Part shown: piece by piece, positions 21,733 through 33,436 of the stretch
Numbering within the stretch: the first letter of the stretch is position 1
Layout: each line of letters opens with the position of its first letter
Assembly (NCBI RefSeq): GCF_011386835.1
Contig: NC_088791.1
Location: 56,997,498-57,061,497, forward strand
DNA from: Chrysemys picta bellii
Taxonomy: Eukaryota; Chordata; Testudines; Emydidae
Length of the DNA: 64,000 nt
Reading direction: 5' to 3'
Program-made: the position numbers and the translations under genes
The notes under the pieces: generated by a model
What the model was told of the DNA's origin: nothing
Database searches by the model: none
The model's input: the letters and a program-made list of their open reading frames with translations, nothing else

Positions 21733-22873
21733 TTGCTCATTCCTCCTTTATCAGTAAGCAATTCACCTGTGGGAATTTTGCATAGCTCCTTCAATCAACC
21801 TCAAGGACTCTTACCTTCAGGGGAGCAGAATGAGTTAGCAGACCACCTAAGCCGGTCATTTTCAAGTCACCATGGTTGGTCACTTCATCCAGATGTAGCC
21901 AGGTGCATTTTCCAGCAGAAGAGGACTCCCCAGATAGACCTATCTTCAAACAAGTCCAACAGAAAATGTCACCAATTCTTCCCCCAACAAGATCACAATC
22001 CAGGCTCAATCACAGATACCTCCCTGCTATCCTGGACAGAAAAGTTTTTCCCACAATCCCACTCCTCCTATGCAGAGCGCTACCAAAGATCAAGCGGGAC
22101 TATACCCAGGTTATATGAATAGCCCCAGCATGGCCCTGTCAATACTGGTTCTCCATTCTATTGGACCTCCCTGTTGCAACTCCAATCTCACTCCCATTGC
22201 ACCGAGATCTGATCTTGCAAGACCATGGTCAGCTGCTCCACCTGAACCTGGCATAGGTCATCTCTGGCCAGAAGCGTCTCTGAACTGCGTGTCATAGCAT
22301 CCAAACTACCATATACAGTCTTCTGTAAAGATAAGGTGGACTTATGCCCTTATCTGAATTTTCTCTCTAAAGTAGTTTCAAATTTTTATATCAATCAATT
22401 TACTTACCTGTTTTTTACCCCAAACCACATGCAAATAGGGATGAGCAATGGCTACAGATATTGGGTGCTAGATGAGCACTTGTGTTCTACTTAGACAGGA
22501 CCAAATCATTTAGCCAGACATCCAACCATTTGTGGCTATAACAGACAGAATGAAAGGTCCTACAATTTCCTCACAGAGAATTTCATCTTGGATAACTTCC
22601 TGTATCCATGCTTGTTATGATGCGGCAGGCATTTCACCACCAGACAAGCTGATTGCTCACTCCACAAGATTGCAAGCATCCTCAACAGAATTCCTAGCGC
22701 AGATCCTTAAGCAGCAACCTGGTCATCGGTGCACACATTATCTTCCCATTATGCTATCACCCAGTACTCCAGAGATGCTGATGATTTGCTTGAACTATGC
22801 TACTGTCTCTGTGTACATGCACTCCAGTCCTTCTGCCTATATTATTGTCTGGGAGTCACCAAGAGTGGTATGA
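21733..22873 (+). pseudogene. Pol remnants of DIRS-like element
   Basis: Broken frames follow the gag-like part. Around 21890-22120 the readings include QIDLSSNKSNRKCHQFF and LLSWTEKFFPQS, resembling the VDLFAT...N.K...F segment near the RNase H end of DIRS pol. Around 22532-22873 the reading includes ITDRMKGPTISSQRISSWI and HSTRLQASSTEF, resembling the recombinase-like C-terminal part with its HSxR. Several frameshifts and stops separate them, so no active product is possible. Confidence 0.45.
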
Positions 22874-23084
22874 ACAGGTGCAATCACTTGAAGAATTAAA
22901 AACGGTTACTAATATTTTGTGAATGTTGTTCCTTGAGATGTGTCCATTGCATGATCCACCCTCTGACCCCTCTACATTGGCGTTTACAGAAAGAAGGAAC
23001 TGAGGGAGCTTGGGGTCTGCTGGGCCCTTTGTACTGACGTCAGCGACGCAAAGCAGCAGAGGGTTCTCAAGCTGCCCCAACGGG

Positions 23085-23472
23085 CATAGGCGCCGACTCT
23101 GTGGGTGCTCCGGGGTTGGAAAAATTAGTGGGTGCTCTGCACCCACCAGCTCCCCGCCCTACCCCCATGCCCCATCTCATCTCCGCCTCCTCCCCTGAGC
23201 ATGCCGTGTCCCCGCTTCTCCACCTACCTCCCAGCGCTTGCTGCCGCAAAACATCTGTTTCGTGGTGTAACAAGCTCCGGGAGGGAGTGGGGAGGAGCAG
23301 GAACACGGTGCGCTCGGGGGAGGAGGCGGGGAAGAGGTGGGGCCGGGGCTGGGATTTTGGGGAAGGGATTGGAATGGGGGCGGGAGGGGCAAGGCAAAGG
23401 TGGAGTCAGGGTGGGGCCGGGGGCAAAGGGGGGTCAAGCACCCACCGGCGCCAGCAGAAGTTGGCACCTATG
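23085..23472. mobile_element. hAT-type MITE nested in DIRS-like tail
   Basis: The ends CATAGGCGCCGACTC and GAAGTTGGCACCTATG are imperfect inverted copies, and the 8-bp duplication CCAACGGG is exact at 23077-23084 and 23473-23480. The 388-bp GC-rich body has no transposase. The opening GTGGGTGCTCCGGGG matches the sister copy at 25172. Confidence 0.85.
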
Positions 23473-23592
23473 CCAACGGGTACCACTGAGGGAAAAATTT
23501 CCAGCAACTGTGCATGGGGTGCATGCACACCAGCAGTGCAATGGACATGTGCAACATAGTTTGAAGAACAGTTACAAAAGGTTAGCAATCGT

Positions 23593-25163
23593 TTGGGTTT
23601 TTTTGAAAAATGGAATTTCCAAGATGTTATAGCATAAGAGTTATGATAACATCATACGAGTAGCAAGTGACAGTGTGAACGGAAAAACTGTTTTTTAACC
23701 TACACGCTGTAGGTTATTTAAACATACTTGTATTTACTATAAGTATCATTTAAGCTAAATTTCATGAAAACATTGGGGAAAATATGGTGTTTGCTTAATC
23801 TACATAAATAGAACAGCAGATCTGGTTGGGGGCAGAAGGAGGGGGGTAGCAAATTTGAGGCAGATGAGAATAAGTGAATTCAGCACTAAAAAAAATAAAT
23901 TTTTATATGTGTGAGAGGCAAGAAGGTCAAAACTTAAGACAGGCAAAGGAAGGCAGTCAAGTCTTGCTATTCTCCAAGGTATTATATTAAATGTAAACAG
24001 CTTACCAGCAGCATCGGAAGCTGCTTAGCAACATCATTAGTACAGGATTTTAAAATGATTGGGGAATATTTTGTTATTGTTTTATATATAAGGAAAGGCA
24101 GCATTTAAAATATTGATCCTAAACCCTTAAAAATGATGAAACGAGAAAAAGGGACTGCCTGGATAAAATGTTGGCGTCAACAAGTTTTCAACTAAATACC
24201 AACCAGACATGATTTTCAACAGAAGGTGCACAATCCTATGCAAAACACTGATTAAAATGCTTAATCAAGTAAGCTGAGATGACAAACAAGACCAGCTGTA
24301 GAGCAAAGATTGTACCATATCAGCTGTGCACACAGGATGGCCTAGACCTGGGAATTGTCCACACTGGAGAAGTCATCATGTTGAAAATTATTGTTCAAAA
24401 CAGAATCTGATAAAAATCGACATTTCACCATGTTGGTAGTGCAGCATTTTAAAAATTGTGGCATCTGAAGTCTTGAGAGGCACATTTTCTGTTTGTGGGA
24501 AGGTGGTCCCTCTTCATGCTGGGATATTCTCTTTTGTTTGTTTTCTGAAAGCACACGTTGGTTGGCATTACAGCATATTCTATGAATCTACATAAGGCAA
24601 AGATGCATTTTAATGAGCGACCATTAGTTGAGTTGATATGACTTTGTGTATGGACAATAGAAGAAGAACATGTCAAACAAATGACCAGTAGCTGTGTAGC
24701 AGTGAGCTAGAGTTGCTTGCTCTTTTCCAAATGTCATCAATGAATATCAACTATCCCCATTCCCTTTGGGATGGACAGTGTGAAGCATGGGGGGAACCCT
24801 GAGAAGTCACTGTTTTGGGATTTATGTAGAAATTTTCCAAGTTCAAGTTAAAGTGTAACATGAAAATAGTCTTATTTTGGAAGCTTAGTAGCATCTACAT
24901 AGTTAGGATTGTTTTCTAAACTGGGCTTAAAATAAGGAATACATTCCTTTGTTGTCTTTAAAAGCAGGTGGCCTCTCAGTGTGAAATTTCACACCAGGGT
25001 AATTTCTATTCTCTTTTAATTTTTTGTGGCCCTGGTACCGCCATTCCTTCACCCTCTTTTCTGAACTAGTAGAGCAAACATCCACAACTAATAGTATTGG
25101 CAGGGGATACTTTGGTAAAGCGATGTTTGGAGCAAGGTGAGCTGAGGGATGGCACCTAAGAGT
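23593..25163. other. No gene seen
   Basis: AT-rich sequence with short frames only. No recognised repeat ends. Confidence 0.4.
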
Positions 25164-25171
25164 GCAGTGTG

Positions 25172-25660
25172 CATAGAGGCCGACTCCGTGGGTGCTCCGG
25201 GGCTGGAGCACACACGGGGAAAAATTAATGGGTACTCTGCACCCACCAGCAGCCAAGCTCCCCGCTCCTCGCCTACTTCTCCCCACCCCGAGTACACCAC
25301 GTCCCCGCTCCTCCTCCTCCCTCCCAGCTCTTCCCCCCTCCCCCTGCTGCCTAACAGCTGTTTGGTGGTGCTTAGGACTTTCCGTGAGGGAGAAGGAGGA
25401 GCAGGGATGTGGCACACTCAGGGGAGGAGGCAGAGAAGAGGCAGGGCAGGGGCAGGGACATGGGGGAAGGGGTGGAATGGGGGCACTAAGGGGGTGGGGC
25501 TGGGGTGAGAAAAGGCAGGGTGGGGCAGAGACATTGGGGAAGGAGTGGAATGGGGGTGGGGCGAGGGCAGTGCAGGGGTGGGAAGAGGCGGTGCAGGGGT
25601 GGGGCCAGGGGCGGGCAGGGTTCGAGCACCCACTGGGCCGAGGGGAAGTCACTGCCTATG
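25172..25660. mobile_element. hAT-type MITE, sister of 23085-23472
   Basis: It opens CATAGAGGCCGACTCCGTGG and closes AAGTCACTGCCTATG, with the exact 8-bp duplication GCAGTGTG at 25164-25171 and 25661-25668. The 489-bp body is expanded relative to its sister by G-rich near-repeats (GGGAAGGGGTGGAATGGGGG type) at about 25450-25620. Confidence 0.85.
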
Positions 25661-25849
25661 GCAGTGTGTGGTTTGTGGTGTACGGTAGTTGTAATGGTAA
25701 ACTGTAGTCTTATGGCTGGAAGAACACAGGATTCAGACCGATAAGTGGCTTAACTTTTCATTTCCTTGATTTTTGTAAGGTTAATGTCAGGTGTGTTGTT
25801 TGTGCAGCAACATTAGATACTTCATGACAAAGTTTTTTTAATATATTAC

Positions 25850-25965
25850 TATTATTGGTATTGTGGTGGTACGCATGATTGGAGATGCTGTGTGCTAGGT
25901 GTTACCAAACACATGTATACATGCTGCCTTCCTTGAAGAGCTTACAATAAAATTTAAGAAAGGGG
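25850..25965. repeat. Old SINE/LINE fragment
   Basis: TATTGTGGTGGTACG, GTGTGCTAGGTGTTACC and AAGAGCTTACAATAAAA are the typical wording of the repeat also seen at 20100 and 43740. Confidence 0.5.
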
Positions 25966-26184
25966 GCACGCGTGCAGACACCACACACCCACACAAAAGA
26001 ATCCGAAGGAAGAGAACAGGGCGGATAAGAGTAACTGTCATATGCCATATGGTTACATGGGCTAGCAATGTGCTAACTTGCTAGTTCTGAAACATTTACA
26101 TTTTTTTATTAACATTTAAAATTTGTTTATCAAATCACAATCCCCTGAGTCCTGCAACATTTCCTCTACACATATAAGAGTAAG

Positions 26185-26330
26185 GCCTGGTCTACATTAG
26201 AAAATTAGGTTGGTTTAACTACGTCAGTCAGGGGAAGAATTTTCCATCTACCTAGCTACTGGCTCAAAGGGAGGTGGATTACCTATGCTAGTGGGAGAAC
26301 CCCTCATCAGCATAGCTAGTGTCTATACTA
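26185..26330. mobile_element. Harbinger-type MITE
   Basis: It opens AAGGCCTGGTCTACATTAGA and closes in TAGTGTCTATACTAAAGC. The interior GGGAGGTGGATTA and GTGGGAGAACCCCTC match the MITE at 17168. The right end is diverged. Confidence 0.6.
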
Positions 26331-27595
26331 AAGCACCGACTCTTGTGGTTTTATTATGAGTTTGAGATATTTTTCTTGAAGCCCCAGGTCCTGATATCAC
26401 GTGTATATGTGAAAATCTGAGCTTCCATTTAAAAGAAAAAATAATTTTCTGGACTTCATGGTTGCAGAGAAAACCTGAACCTTAAAGGCTCAAAAGAGAG
26501 ACTGCAAATAAAACGAAACCTCAAAAAATTGTTTTGTAAAAAATCATGATTTTTAAGGAAGTCTTATGATATTTTCTGGGTTGGCAATTATTGCTATGTT
26601 TAGAACAGGAAATGCATCCAATATTTAGGCACTGTAGTGTGGTAACCATTGGTAAAAGTTGACATTAATGGAGGAATCACTCTTTGCTCAACAATTAATC
26701 CCCTCAGCTCCCTAATCAGAGAAAAGTAACAGAAAGGATGAATTCCTCCAATTTGTGTGTCTTTTTCTTAAGGATGCCAATAACTAAGCGCAGTATTCCA
26801 GGTGGAGTCTTAGAGGAGCTGCTGTTTCTTGCTGTCTCACAAGGGTCCCTATCTGTAGTCTGAGCCTCAAATCATTGTCTTTCTTTGGTGCCAGTTTTAC
26901 AGGCCTTAATTGTTTGCCTGGACTATTTTTAAATAAAGAGTCTTACATTGAAAGTGGTTTGTCATTTTCACATGCCAGTGTTCTGAGTCAGTTTACCAAC
27001 TGCGGTACATGTAACAGTGGAATAGTCTCAAGATTATTGGGTATATTCAGTAAGAATGAAGAACAGTACCAGCGGAAGCTTGGTTTCCATGCAGCACCTT
27101 TGTTCCCAGAAGTCAGACATTAGAGTAGCTTTTAAAAAGGGGGGTTTGACTGATTTATATGGAGGGTTTGCCTTTGCTCCAAGGGCAGTATTTCTTCGGA
27201 CGTGTAATAAGATATTGCTTAATATAGGGATTTCTAAACTGTTAAGGCTTTTGTTTTTGACTGTGTTTGTAGTTTCTATACACATGGGTAATTAAAAACA
27301 ATATTAATGTTGCACATATGTAATTTAAAGGATATTTGGCAAAGGCTTGTGATCTGAACAGAAATTCATTTAGTTGTCTAATTCCCTCTTGTGCGATAAA
27401 GGCAATGCTGAAGAGAGGCTTGGGAAAGGTTGCAAAATGTATTGCATAAGTAGCTGCAGTTTATTTTTTGTTGACAGCTTCCATTTGCTGGTTACTCTTT
27501 GTAACTAGAAGCTAGTTATTTGCAGAATATTCACAGCACATTATCTAAATTTCTGTTAAGCTCTTGTATACAGTGTTGTGGTAACTGGTCCCATG
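26331..27595. other. No gene seen
   Basis: AT-rich sequence. GCGCAGTATTCCAGGTGGAGTC near 26790 may be a CR1-type remnant. The short frames at 26875-27295 have no domain. Confidence 0.35.
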
Positions 27596-27935
27596 ATATT
27601 AGAGAGGCAAGGCAGGTGAGGTAATATCTTTTATTGGACCAACTTCTGTTGGTGAGAGAGAGAAGCTTCAGAGTTTACACAGAGCTCTTCCTCACATTTG
27701 GGAAATGTACTCAGAGTGGCATAGCTAAATACAAGGTAGAACAGATAGTTTAGCATAAGTAGTTAGCACATATTTTAAAAAACCATTCAAGGTCAAGTGG
27801 CCAGTTAACACCTCTCCAATCATAGAGGGGAAAGGAGAAAATAAAAAAAAAAACTGAGTGGAGGTGTGTGTGGATGTGGTGGCTGTTAAATAGATTGTTG
27901 TAATAAGCCATAAATACAATCCCTATTCATGCATG
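27596..27935 (-). mobile_element. Penelope-like element 3' end, antisense
   Basis: GAGGTAATATCTTTTATTGG followed by ACCAACTTCTGTTGGTGAG is the reverse of the tail seen at the end of the Penelope copy at 45440-46330. The sequence continues through the region equivalent to the 3' end of the ORF (CAAGTGGCCAGTTAACACC), with an A-rich tract at 27838-27853. It is decayed and noncoding. Confidence 0.7.
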
Positions 27936-27939
27936 ATTC

Positions 27940-29170
27940 CCCCCTCCTCCCCCCGTTTTCCCCTCCTTCCCCCAAAGAGTGGAGACATGTTAATTGGCCA
28001 GTAAAGGAGGACAATAAAGGATATGGCTCTGAACTCTGAGTTTATGCTGTAGGAACCTTCCTCCAGGGACTAGTTCTTGTATTTGGTTCCTAGGTGCTAT
28101 AATGATTGGCACACTATAAATACACACCTGGATGGTTGCCAAAGTCTCACAAGATAATAAAGCTGCAGTGTCACTGGCCGACCGCTGGAACAAACATAAT
28201 ATCACCAGTCCCCCAAAAGATACCCCCTGGTGGTGCACCACGGCATCCAAAATGCCCCAAGAGTCACTGACCAACAACGGTGGCATGGTGCCACTCCACT
28301 CTCCCCCACAGCCCTGTGGCCCAAGCTGTGCTGTAGACCCCCCACCCAGCTTTGCCACCCCCTCCCCCCTCCCCCACACACCCCCACAGCTTGCCTCTCC
28401 CCTGCCCCTCGCAGCTTCCCTGATACACCTCCCCTTGCTAGTGCACAAGCATTGCAGAACCAGCAGCCAGCAAGGGCAGGCAAATCACAGCCTGCTGCTG
28501 CTGCAGCCTGCCAACCTACTGTTATCAGCCCCCCCCCCCCCCCCAAACCAGAACCCCCCCCATACTAAACCAACCAACCAAATCCCTGTAACTAGTAGTG
28601 CAGGCAGGAGATAGCCCGTGGAGAGAGAGTAGGCACTGGAAGGGCACGCAAGAAGCAAGCACATGCAGCAATCTCACAATGACACTCACAGGGAGAGGAA
28701 CCCATCCCAAAGTGAGTGAGTGAGCTGGCTCCCTCCAGCTCACATAGATGGAGCATGGGCAGGCTGGGCTGCCCCCCGCCCGGGCTCCTGGTTCCCTCCT
28801 TGGCCTGCTATTGCCATGTCAATCGGGCTGACCTGGAGCATTGGCCCTGGGGCTGTTAGTCTCCAGATCCTGATTTCTTCCCATCCCCTTTCTTTTGGTG
28901 TTGGGAGAGGGATTGTGCAACCAGGAGCCAATCACAGTCTCTGGCGGGCAATTAAAAAAAAAATCAGCAGCCATACCTCCCAGAAAAGCCCAAAAGGAAA
29001 GCCAAAACAAGCAACAAGCTACTTAAAAAGCCAAAAAAGCCTAGAAATGAGTAACAAGCGACTCAAAGAAATGATAAGCCTAGTCTTTTTAAACCAAGTG
29101 GAAATTGGCTTTTTCTTGGCAAGCCTGAATAGGTTCCTGGGAGGAAAAAAGGATGGATAGTCCCATATGT
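27940..29170. other. C-rich and A-rich repeat-like sequence, no gene
   Basis: C-rich stretches at 27947-27975 and 28350-28570, including a C run near 28530-28543, give Pro-rich open frames on both strands with no domain. After 28960 an A-rich segment (GCCAAAAAAGCCTAG) looks like a dispersed repeat. I can assign no family. Confidence 0.35.
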
Positions 29171-29179
29171 ATTGTGTAG

Positions 29180-29385
29180 CCTTGGTCTATAGAAGACCTG
29201 GGTTCAATTCTCTTTTCAACCAGAGATGTCCTGTGTGACTTTGAGCAAGTCACTTAGCCTCTCTGTGCCTCAGTTTCCTATCTGTAAAGTGGGGATTATA
29301 CCACTTGCCTTCCATAGAGGGGTGTTACATTAAAGATTGTGAGGTGCTCAGATACTACATTTTGGGGGGCATATTAGTACATAAG
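29180..29385 (+). repeat. MIR-like SINE
   Basis: GACCTGGGTTCAATTC, the core TGAGCAAGTCACTTAGCC, CTCTGTGCCTCAGTTTCC and the tail ATTAAAGATTGTGAGGTGCT follow the amniote MIR-type SINE order. The GGTTCAATTC is a pol III B-box remnant, not a tRNA gene. The element is nearly complete. A reverse copy lies at 60720-61180. Confidence 0.8.
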
Positions 29386-29891
29386 CCAAATAAAGGGAAA
29401 AGTGCCTTTAGGACAAAAGGAAACCCTCAGAGTCCCAAGGTGGAGAATGTTCTAGCTCCCTGATTTCCATGGGACTAGAAGGAAAACATAGAAATCTGCT
29501 GCTCCAATCTAATAGGAATGGATCTTTAACAAAAATCTTTGTCCGTCCTTGCTCTGAAGGAGAATAGAGGGCATTTTTCATGGCTGTTAGTTATGAAGAG
29601 GTGTATTGATTGAACCCTCTTTCTGAGCAGTAAGTCCACTACATACTGCGTCAGAGATCACTCATGCTGACCTTATAGTCTGTGATTTAATGTGTTCATT
29701 AATATGTTATCTGTCCTTTCAGGTACAGAGCCATTGGATACACTCAGTGTCCCAAGCATTGTTACCACAGAGTCAGAGCTTTCAGACAAAGTAGTTGGGA
29801 ATGGGCACTCCTTGTTTGTTGACATAAAATGTTGCTGTGGTGTTGTCTGTTAGAACGGTGCTTAATTAGAGATAGGAAAGATCTCAGAATC
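29386..29891. other. No gene seen
   Basis: Single-copy-like sequence up to the target duplication of the Penelope insertion. Confidence 0.4.
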
Positions 29892-29903
29892 CATCATATG
29901 CTT

Positions 29904-30132
29904 CAGAGGGGTAGCCGTGTTAGTCTGAATCTGTAAAAAGCAACAGAGGGTCCTGTGGCACCTTTGAGACTAACAGAAGTATTGGGAGCATAAGCTTTCG
30001 TGGGTAAGAACCTCACTTCTTCAGATGCAAGACACTTGCATCTGAAGAAGTGAGGTTCTTACCCACGAAAGCTTATGCTCCCAATACTTCTGTTAGTCTT
30101 AAAGGTGCCACAGGACCCTCTGTTGCTTTTTA
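29904..30132. mobile_element. Penelope tail inverted dimer (foldback)
   Basis: The left arm is the antisense tail (CAGAGGGGTAGCCGTGTTAG at its start) and the right arm is the sense tail (ending GTTGCTTTTTA). They meet near 30032, giving a hairpin with a stem of about 100 bp. The exact 12-bp duplication CATCATATGCTT lies at 29892-29903 and 30133-30144. The right arm lacks the last 30 or so bases that the left arm keeps. Noncoding. Confidence 0.85.
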
Positions 30133-30144
30133 CATCATATGCTT

Positions 30145-30599
30145 TTAATTCTAGAGTGTTCTGATGGACAGGTGTGCGCCTCACCCAATTTGATGACCAG
30201 GTGATGACTACTACGGATGAAATACTGAAGGAAACTCCAGTGAGCTCATTGTTCGCTAGTTCAGGCATTTCCAAACATTTTCATAGGGTAGTTCACTTCC
30301 CAATAAGAGAGATTGTCTCATAGTCCATTTTCCTTCCAATTTACACTTACTGCAATTCTTTGCATGGAAAAGGGGCTGTTATGAAAGCATTCAATAGATT
30401 TTAATTATTTTAAAATGCATTTTAGCAGCTGAAAACAAAGATGATGAGCCAGCACTATTTAACAAACCACTCTCCACAGACAACCAGCAATTGCTCCAAC
30501 GACTACAATGTGGGAACATCTGCTTTAGTTCCTACCCAGGAAGAGGTTTAAAGATTTTTGAAGGAATGGTCAAAAGTGTCCCCATGTTGTCCTTGTTTA
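30145..30599. other. No gene seen
   Basis: AT-rich sequence; nothing recognised. Confidence 0.4.
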
Positions 30600-30915
30600 G
30601 AGTTTTATTTGAAGCTAGCCTGTTTGTAACAGGCTGTCAGTGTTTGTCTGAAACACCTGTTAGCAGGTGATTTTACCGTGAAAGGATTAAGTGGGTCTGG
30701 TGACTCACTGAGGTAGGGATCTCATTACTGTACCTTTGAAGTGACTTTATTGGGAGGGTGTGGTCTGAGCAGCACTGAGGGAAGACCTCTAAGAGCAGCT
30801 AAAGCTGATAGAAGGAGCAAGCTAATCTTATGGTATTTTATTGTTGCTTTCTTTGTTAATAAAGTCAAACATCAGAAGAAGAATGAATTTGGACTTTACA
30901 ATGTGAGCTGAGGTC
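30600..30915 (+). repeat. Possible LTR or 3'-UTR-like segment
   Basis: TTGTTAATAAAGTC near 30855 provides an AATAAA signal within a segment whose wording resembles the R-U5 part of an LTR. No matching TG/CA ends or target duplication were found, so the call is weak. Confidence 0.25.
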
Positions 30916-31434
30916 ATAGCTCAGATTTGGAAAGGTTCCTGTTTGCAGTTATTTGTTATGCTGTTTCTCTGATAGCATCTTGTAGGATTCTCTCTGCCCC
31001 TGCTCTGTCCCCTCAGAGTTGGGAGGTTAGCTTTTGAGTTGTGTTCACACCTTGGTTTTTCATTTTTTCTCTGAGGCACATGTTTTGATCTTATGTTGAT
31101 CATTTTGAATTGAGATTTTTCCTCCTGGGAGCTTCACCTTCCACTCAGTCAAAGGGACAGACTGGAATATTAAGAAAGCAGCATTTATACTCAGCAGGGG
31201 GCGCGGTTTGCAATACTGCCTTGCTATCATAGCCCTCAAAGGTCAAAAAACCTTAAGAACTAGGGAAGTTCTGCCAATCTCACACTAAGCCAGGAGTGAG
31301 AATCCTGCAAGATATCTTCTAAGAAGCAGAATTGCACAATAATTTTCTCTGTCTGCTGTAGGTGATGTAATAAGAAAGAAGTGGTTTGACCAGTGGCGAA
31401 GGTAGTTTTATGAAAAATTGATGCAATATTAAGA
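30916..31434. other. No gene seen
   Basis: No recognised exon or repeat end. Short frames only. Confidence 0.4.
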
Positions 31435-31535
31435 ATAAATAAATAACTAGCTTTCCTATAACACTTTTCATATGAGCATCTCAAAGCACTTTACAAAGAT
31501 GGGTAAGTATCATTATACCCATTTTCTACATGTTT
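31435..31535. repeat. MIR-like SINE 3' fragment
   Basis: CAAAGCACTTTACAAAGATG with TAAGTATCATTATACCCATT is the 3' part of an old SINE or LINE family. Confidence 0.45.
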
Positions 31536-33240
31536 TCTACTGGTAATTGTATTATCTGGTAGTGGTATTTCCCATAACAACTGTTCAACTCAAATTTTCC
31601 TGCTTTTACATGGTTGCAGTGTACCATGTCACAGCAGGCCGTCCGTTTTTTTTAATCTTAAACTAACATTTGTGACTCATAAGCATTTCTGCATATTTGA
31701 CCTAATGATAAAGAGAAATGTGCCACTAAACTATTGCTGGATTACCCTCCTAGATAATGTGCAGTCACATTGACATTTGTGTCTTGTAAAATGAAGTTTG
31801 TGGTTCGATAAGGTAGTACAAGAAATGCCAATTTTATTTTTCACTGTACAAGCATCTGACTGTGCACACCATGTAATTGTAGTTTGTAAGCCTTTATAGA
31901 CAATACCCATTTTTCTAATGGAACGTTAAGTGAAACATAGGAACACATTTATGCATAGAAAGCCATATATTTTTAAATTGTGTCAGTATAAACAAACAAT
32001 GTTAATACAGTATCACATTCCTAGTTCTTTCATAGTTATAGATACAAAATTAATTTATTAATGGATATTTTCAAGTGGCTTTTCCCATTTTATCTTGATT
32101 ATACAAGATACACACATAGAATGATTGAAGAATGCAAGAATTGCACATCATGGAACATCTATTCCGCAGTATACACAGCATTTTTCCAGATAGTCTGAGC
32201 TAATAGAGATGAATGTTTGCCAGGCAGTGCATTGGATTTTGAGATGTGAAGAGAGAAATAAATTCTTCAACTTGTAGAAAACAAAAGGTTTGAATTTTTG
32301 TTTTTTTGCCAGTGCTGGTGGAAGTTAAAACAACTTGCTGCTATTATATCGATCCTATCCAAACAAAATTATTTATATTGTGACAAAGCTAAGTACCTTC
32401 CTCCCATGCACCATTTTCCACAATGACTGTCCTTGACCACCACCAGAAAATGAATTTGATTTCTCTAATGCAAAAGGTAATTGGATTTTTCTTTATTGAA
32501 TGCATCCCTTTAATGACTGTCTTTGCTTCTGCCAATTTAGCTGCAAGTGACCTGACATTGATCTGATGATAAGACTTAAAATAAATGCTGGAGCTAAGAG
32601 ATGAAAAAGACCAGCTGTCTGATATCAGAATGAACATTTCCTGCCTCATCTTGCCATTTTCCTCAGCAAATGTCACTTACTTGAATGCCATTCTTATAAA
32701 ACACGCTGCTGTAATAACTGGTCACACAGCTGCAGATTGCTTCCTTCTAGCAAATATAATAAGTATTTCCCAGAAAGTACTCTGGAGAAAACATTTTGAA
32801 AATTGAATAAAACCCACCCGGTAATCATCTGTTTCCTTGCAATATTTATTACTGTACAGAATCTTCCTGGAACTGGAAAAGTATTGCTGAATGAAATTAA
32901 TTAAATCTTTAGAGGGGCCTTTTAAGCATTAAATATGTATCCAAATATTTATTTAGTTAACCTTGGTGGTCCTATTAAGATAAAAACTATCATAACATGG
33001 GTGATTGGAGAAAGGAATTACCAAAGGAAAACCATTGGAAATGGTAGTATTTCAGTATACAATCAATTCTTCAAGCTAAGAGTGATAGAATCCTGGAGTA
33101 CATATTTGTTTATATACCATATATGCTTAAAGTTTTCATCATCATTTAGGACCCAGTTCTGCAATGTGTTGAACGCCTTCATTCCCTGAGGTCTGAGAAC
33201 CTGAAAGTTGAGAGATGAATTTGCTTCATATGTGGCTTTG
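31536..33240. other. No gene seen; possible conserved noncoding DNA
   Basis: AT-rich sequence. The part at about 32400-32800 is less repetitive and of more even composition, with homeobox-like TAAT motifs. It could be conserved noncoding DNA, but this needs alignment. Confidence 0.3.
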
Positions 33241-33248
33241 ATTTAAAC

Positions 33249-33428
33249 CAGGCATCGGCAATCTTTGGCATGCGGCCCATCAGGGAAATCCGCTGGTGGG
33301 CAGGGATGGTTTGTTCACATGCAGCGTCTGCAGGTTCGGCCGATCGCAGCTCCCACTGTCCGTGGTTCGCCGTTCCAGGCCAATGGGGGCTGCGGGAAGC
33401 AGTGAATGCCAAAGGTTGCCGATCCCTG
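33249..33428. mobile_element. hAT-type MITE (CAGGCATCGGCAA family)
   Basis: Ends CAGGCATCGGCAATCTTTGG and CCAAAGGTTGCCGATCCCTG are inverted copies with two or three mismatches. The exact 8-bp duplication ATTTAAAC lies at 33241-33248 and 33429-33436. The 180-bp interior has the GGCCCATCAGGG and CAGCTCCCACTG wording common to a widespread vertebrate hAT family. Confidence 0.9.
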
Positions 33429-33436
33429 ATTTAAAC

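Larger units (their letters stand above)
21257..23592 (+). mobile_element. DIRS-like retroelement, decayed
   Basis: Three coding remnants lie in order: a gag-like frame (21257-21708), a segment resembling the end of the RT/RNase H region, and a C-terminal segment to about 22870. They are followed by inverted repeats at about 22900-22966 and 23527-23590. Such order, without LTRs, fits DIRS elements, which use a tyrosine recombinase instead of a DDE integrase. A hAT MITE (23085-23472) sits between the inverted repeats. The assignment rests on recognition of characteristic phrases, not on a search. Confidence 0.5.

Noticed and set aside
28132..28614. A 160-codon Pro-rich frame
   Set aside because: It depends on C-rich tracts, and the opposite strand is also open.
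29200..29240. Possible tRNA B-box (GGGTTCAATTC)
   Set aside because: It belongs to a MIR-like SINE; no cloverleaf can be drawn around it.
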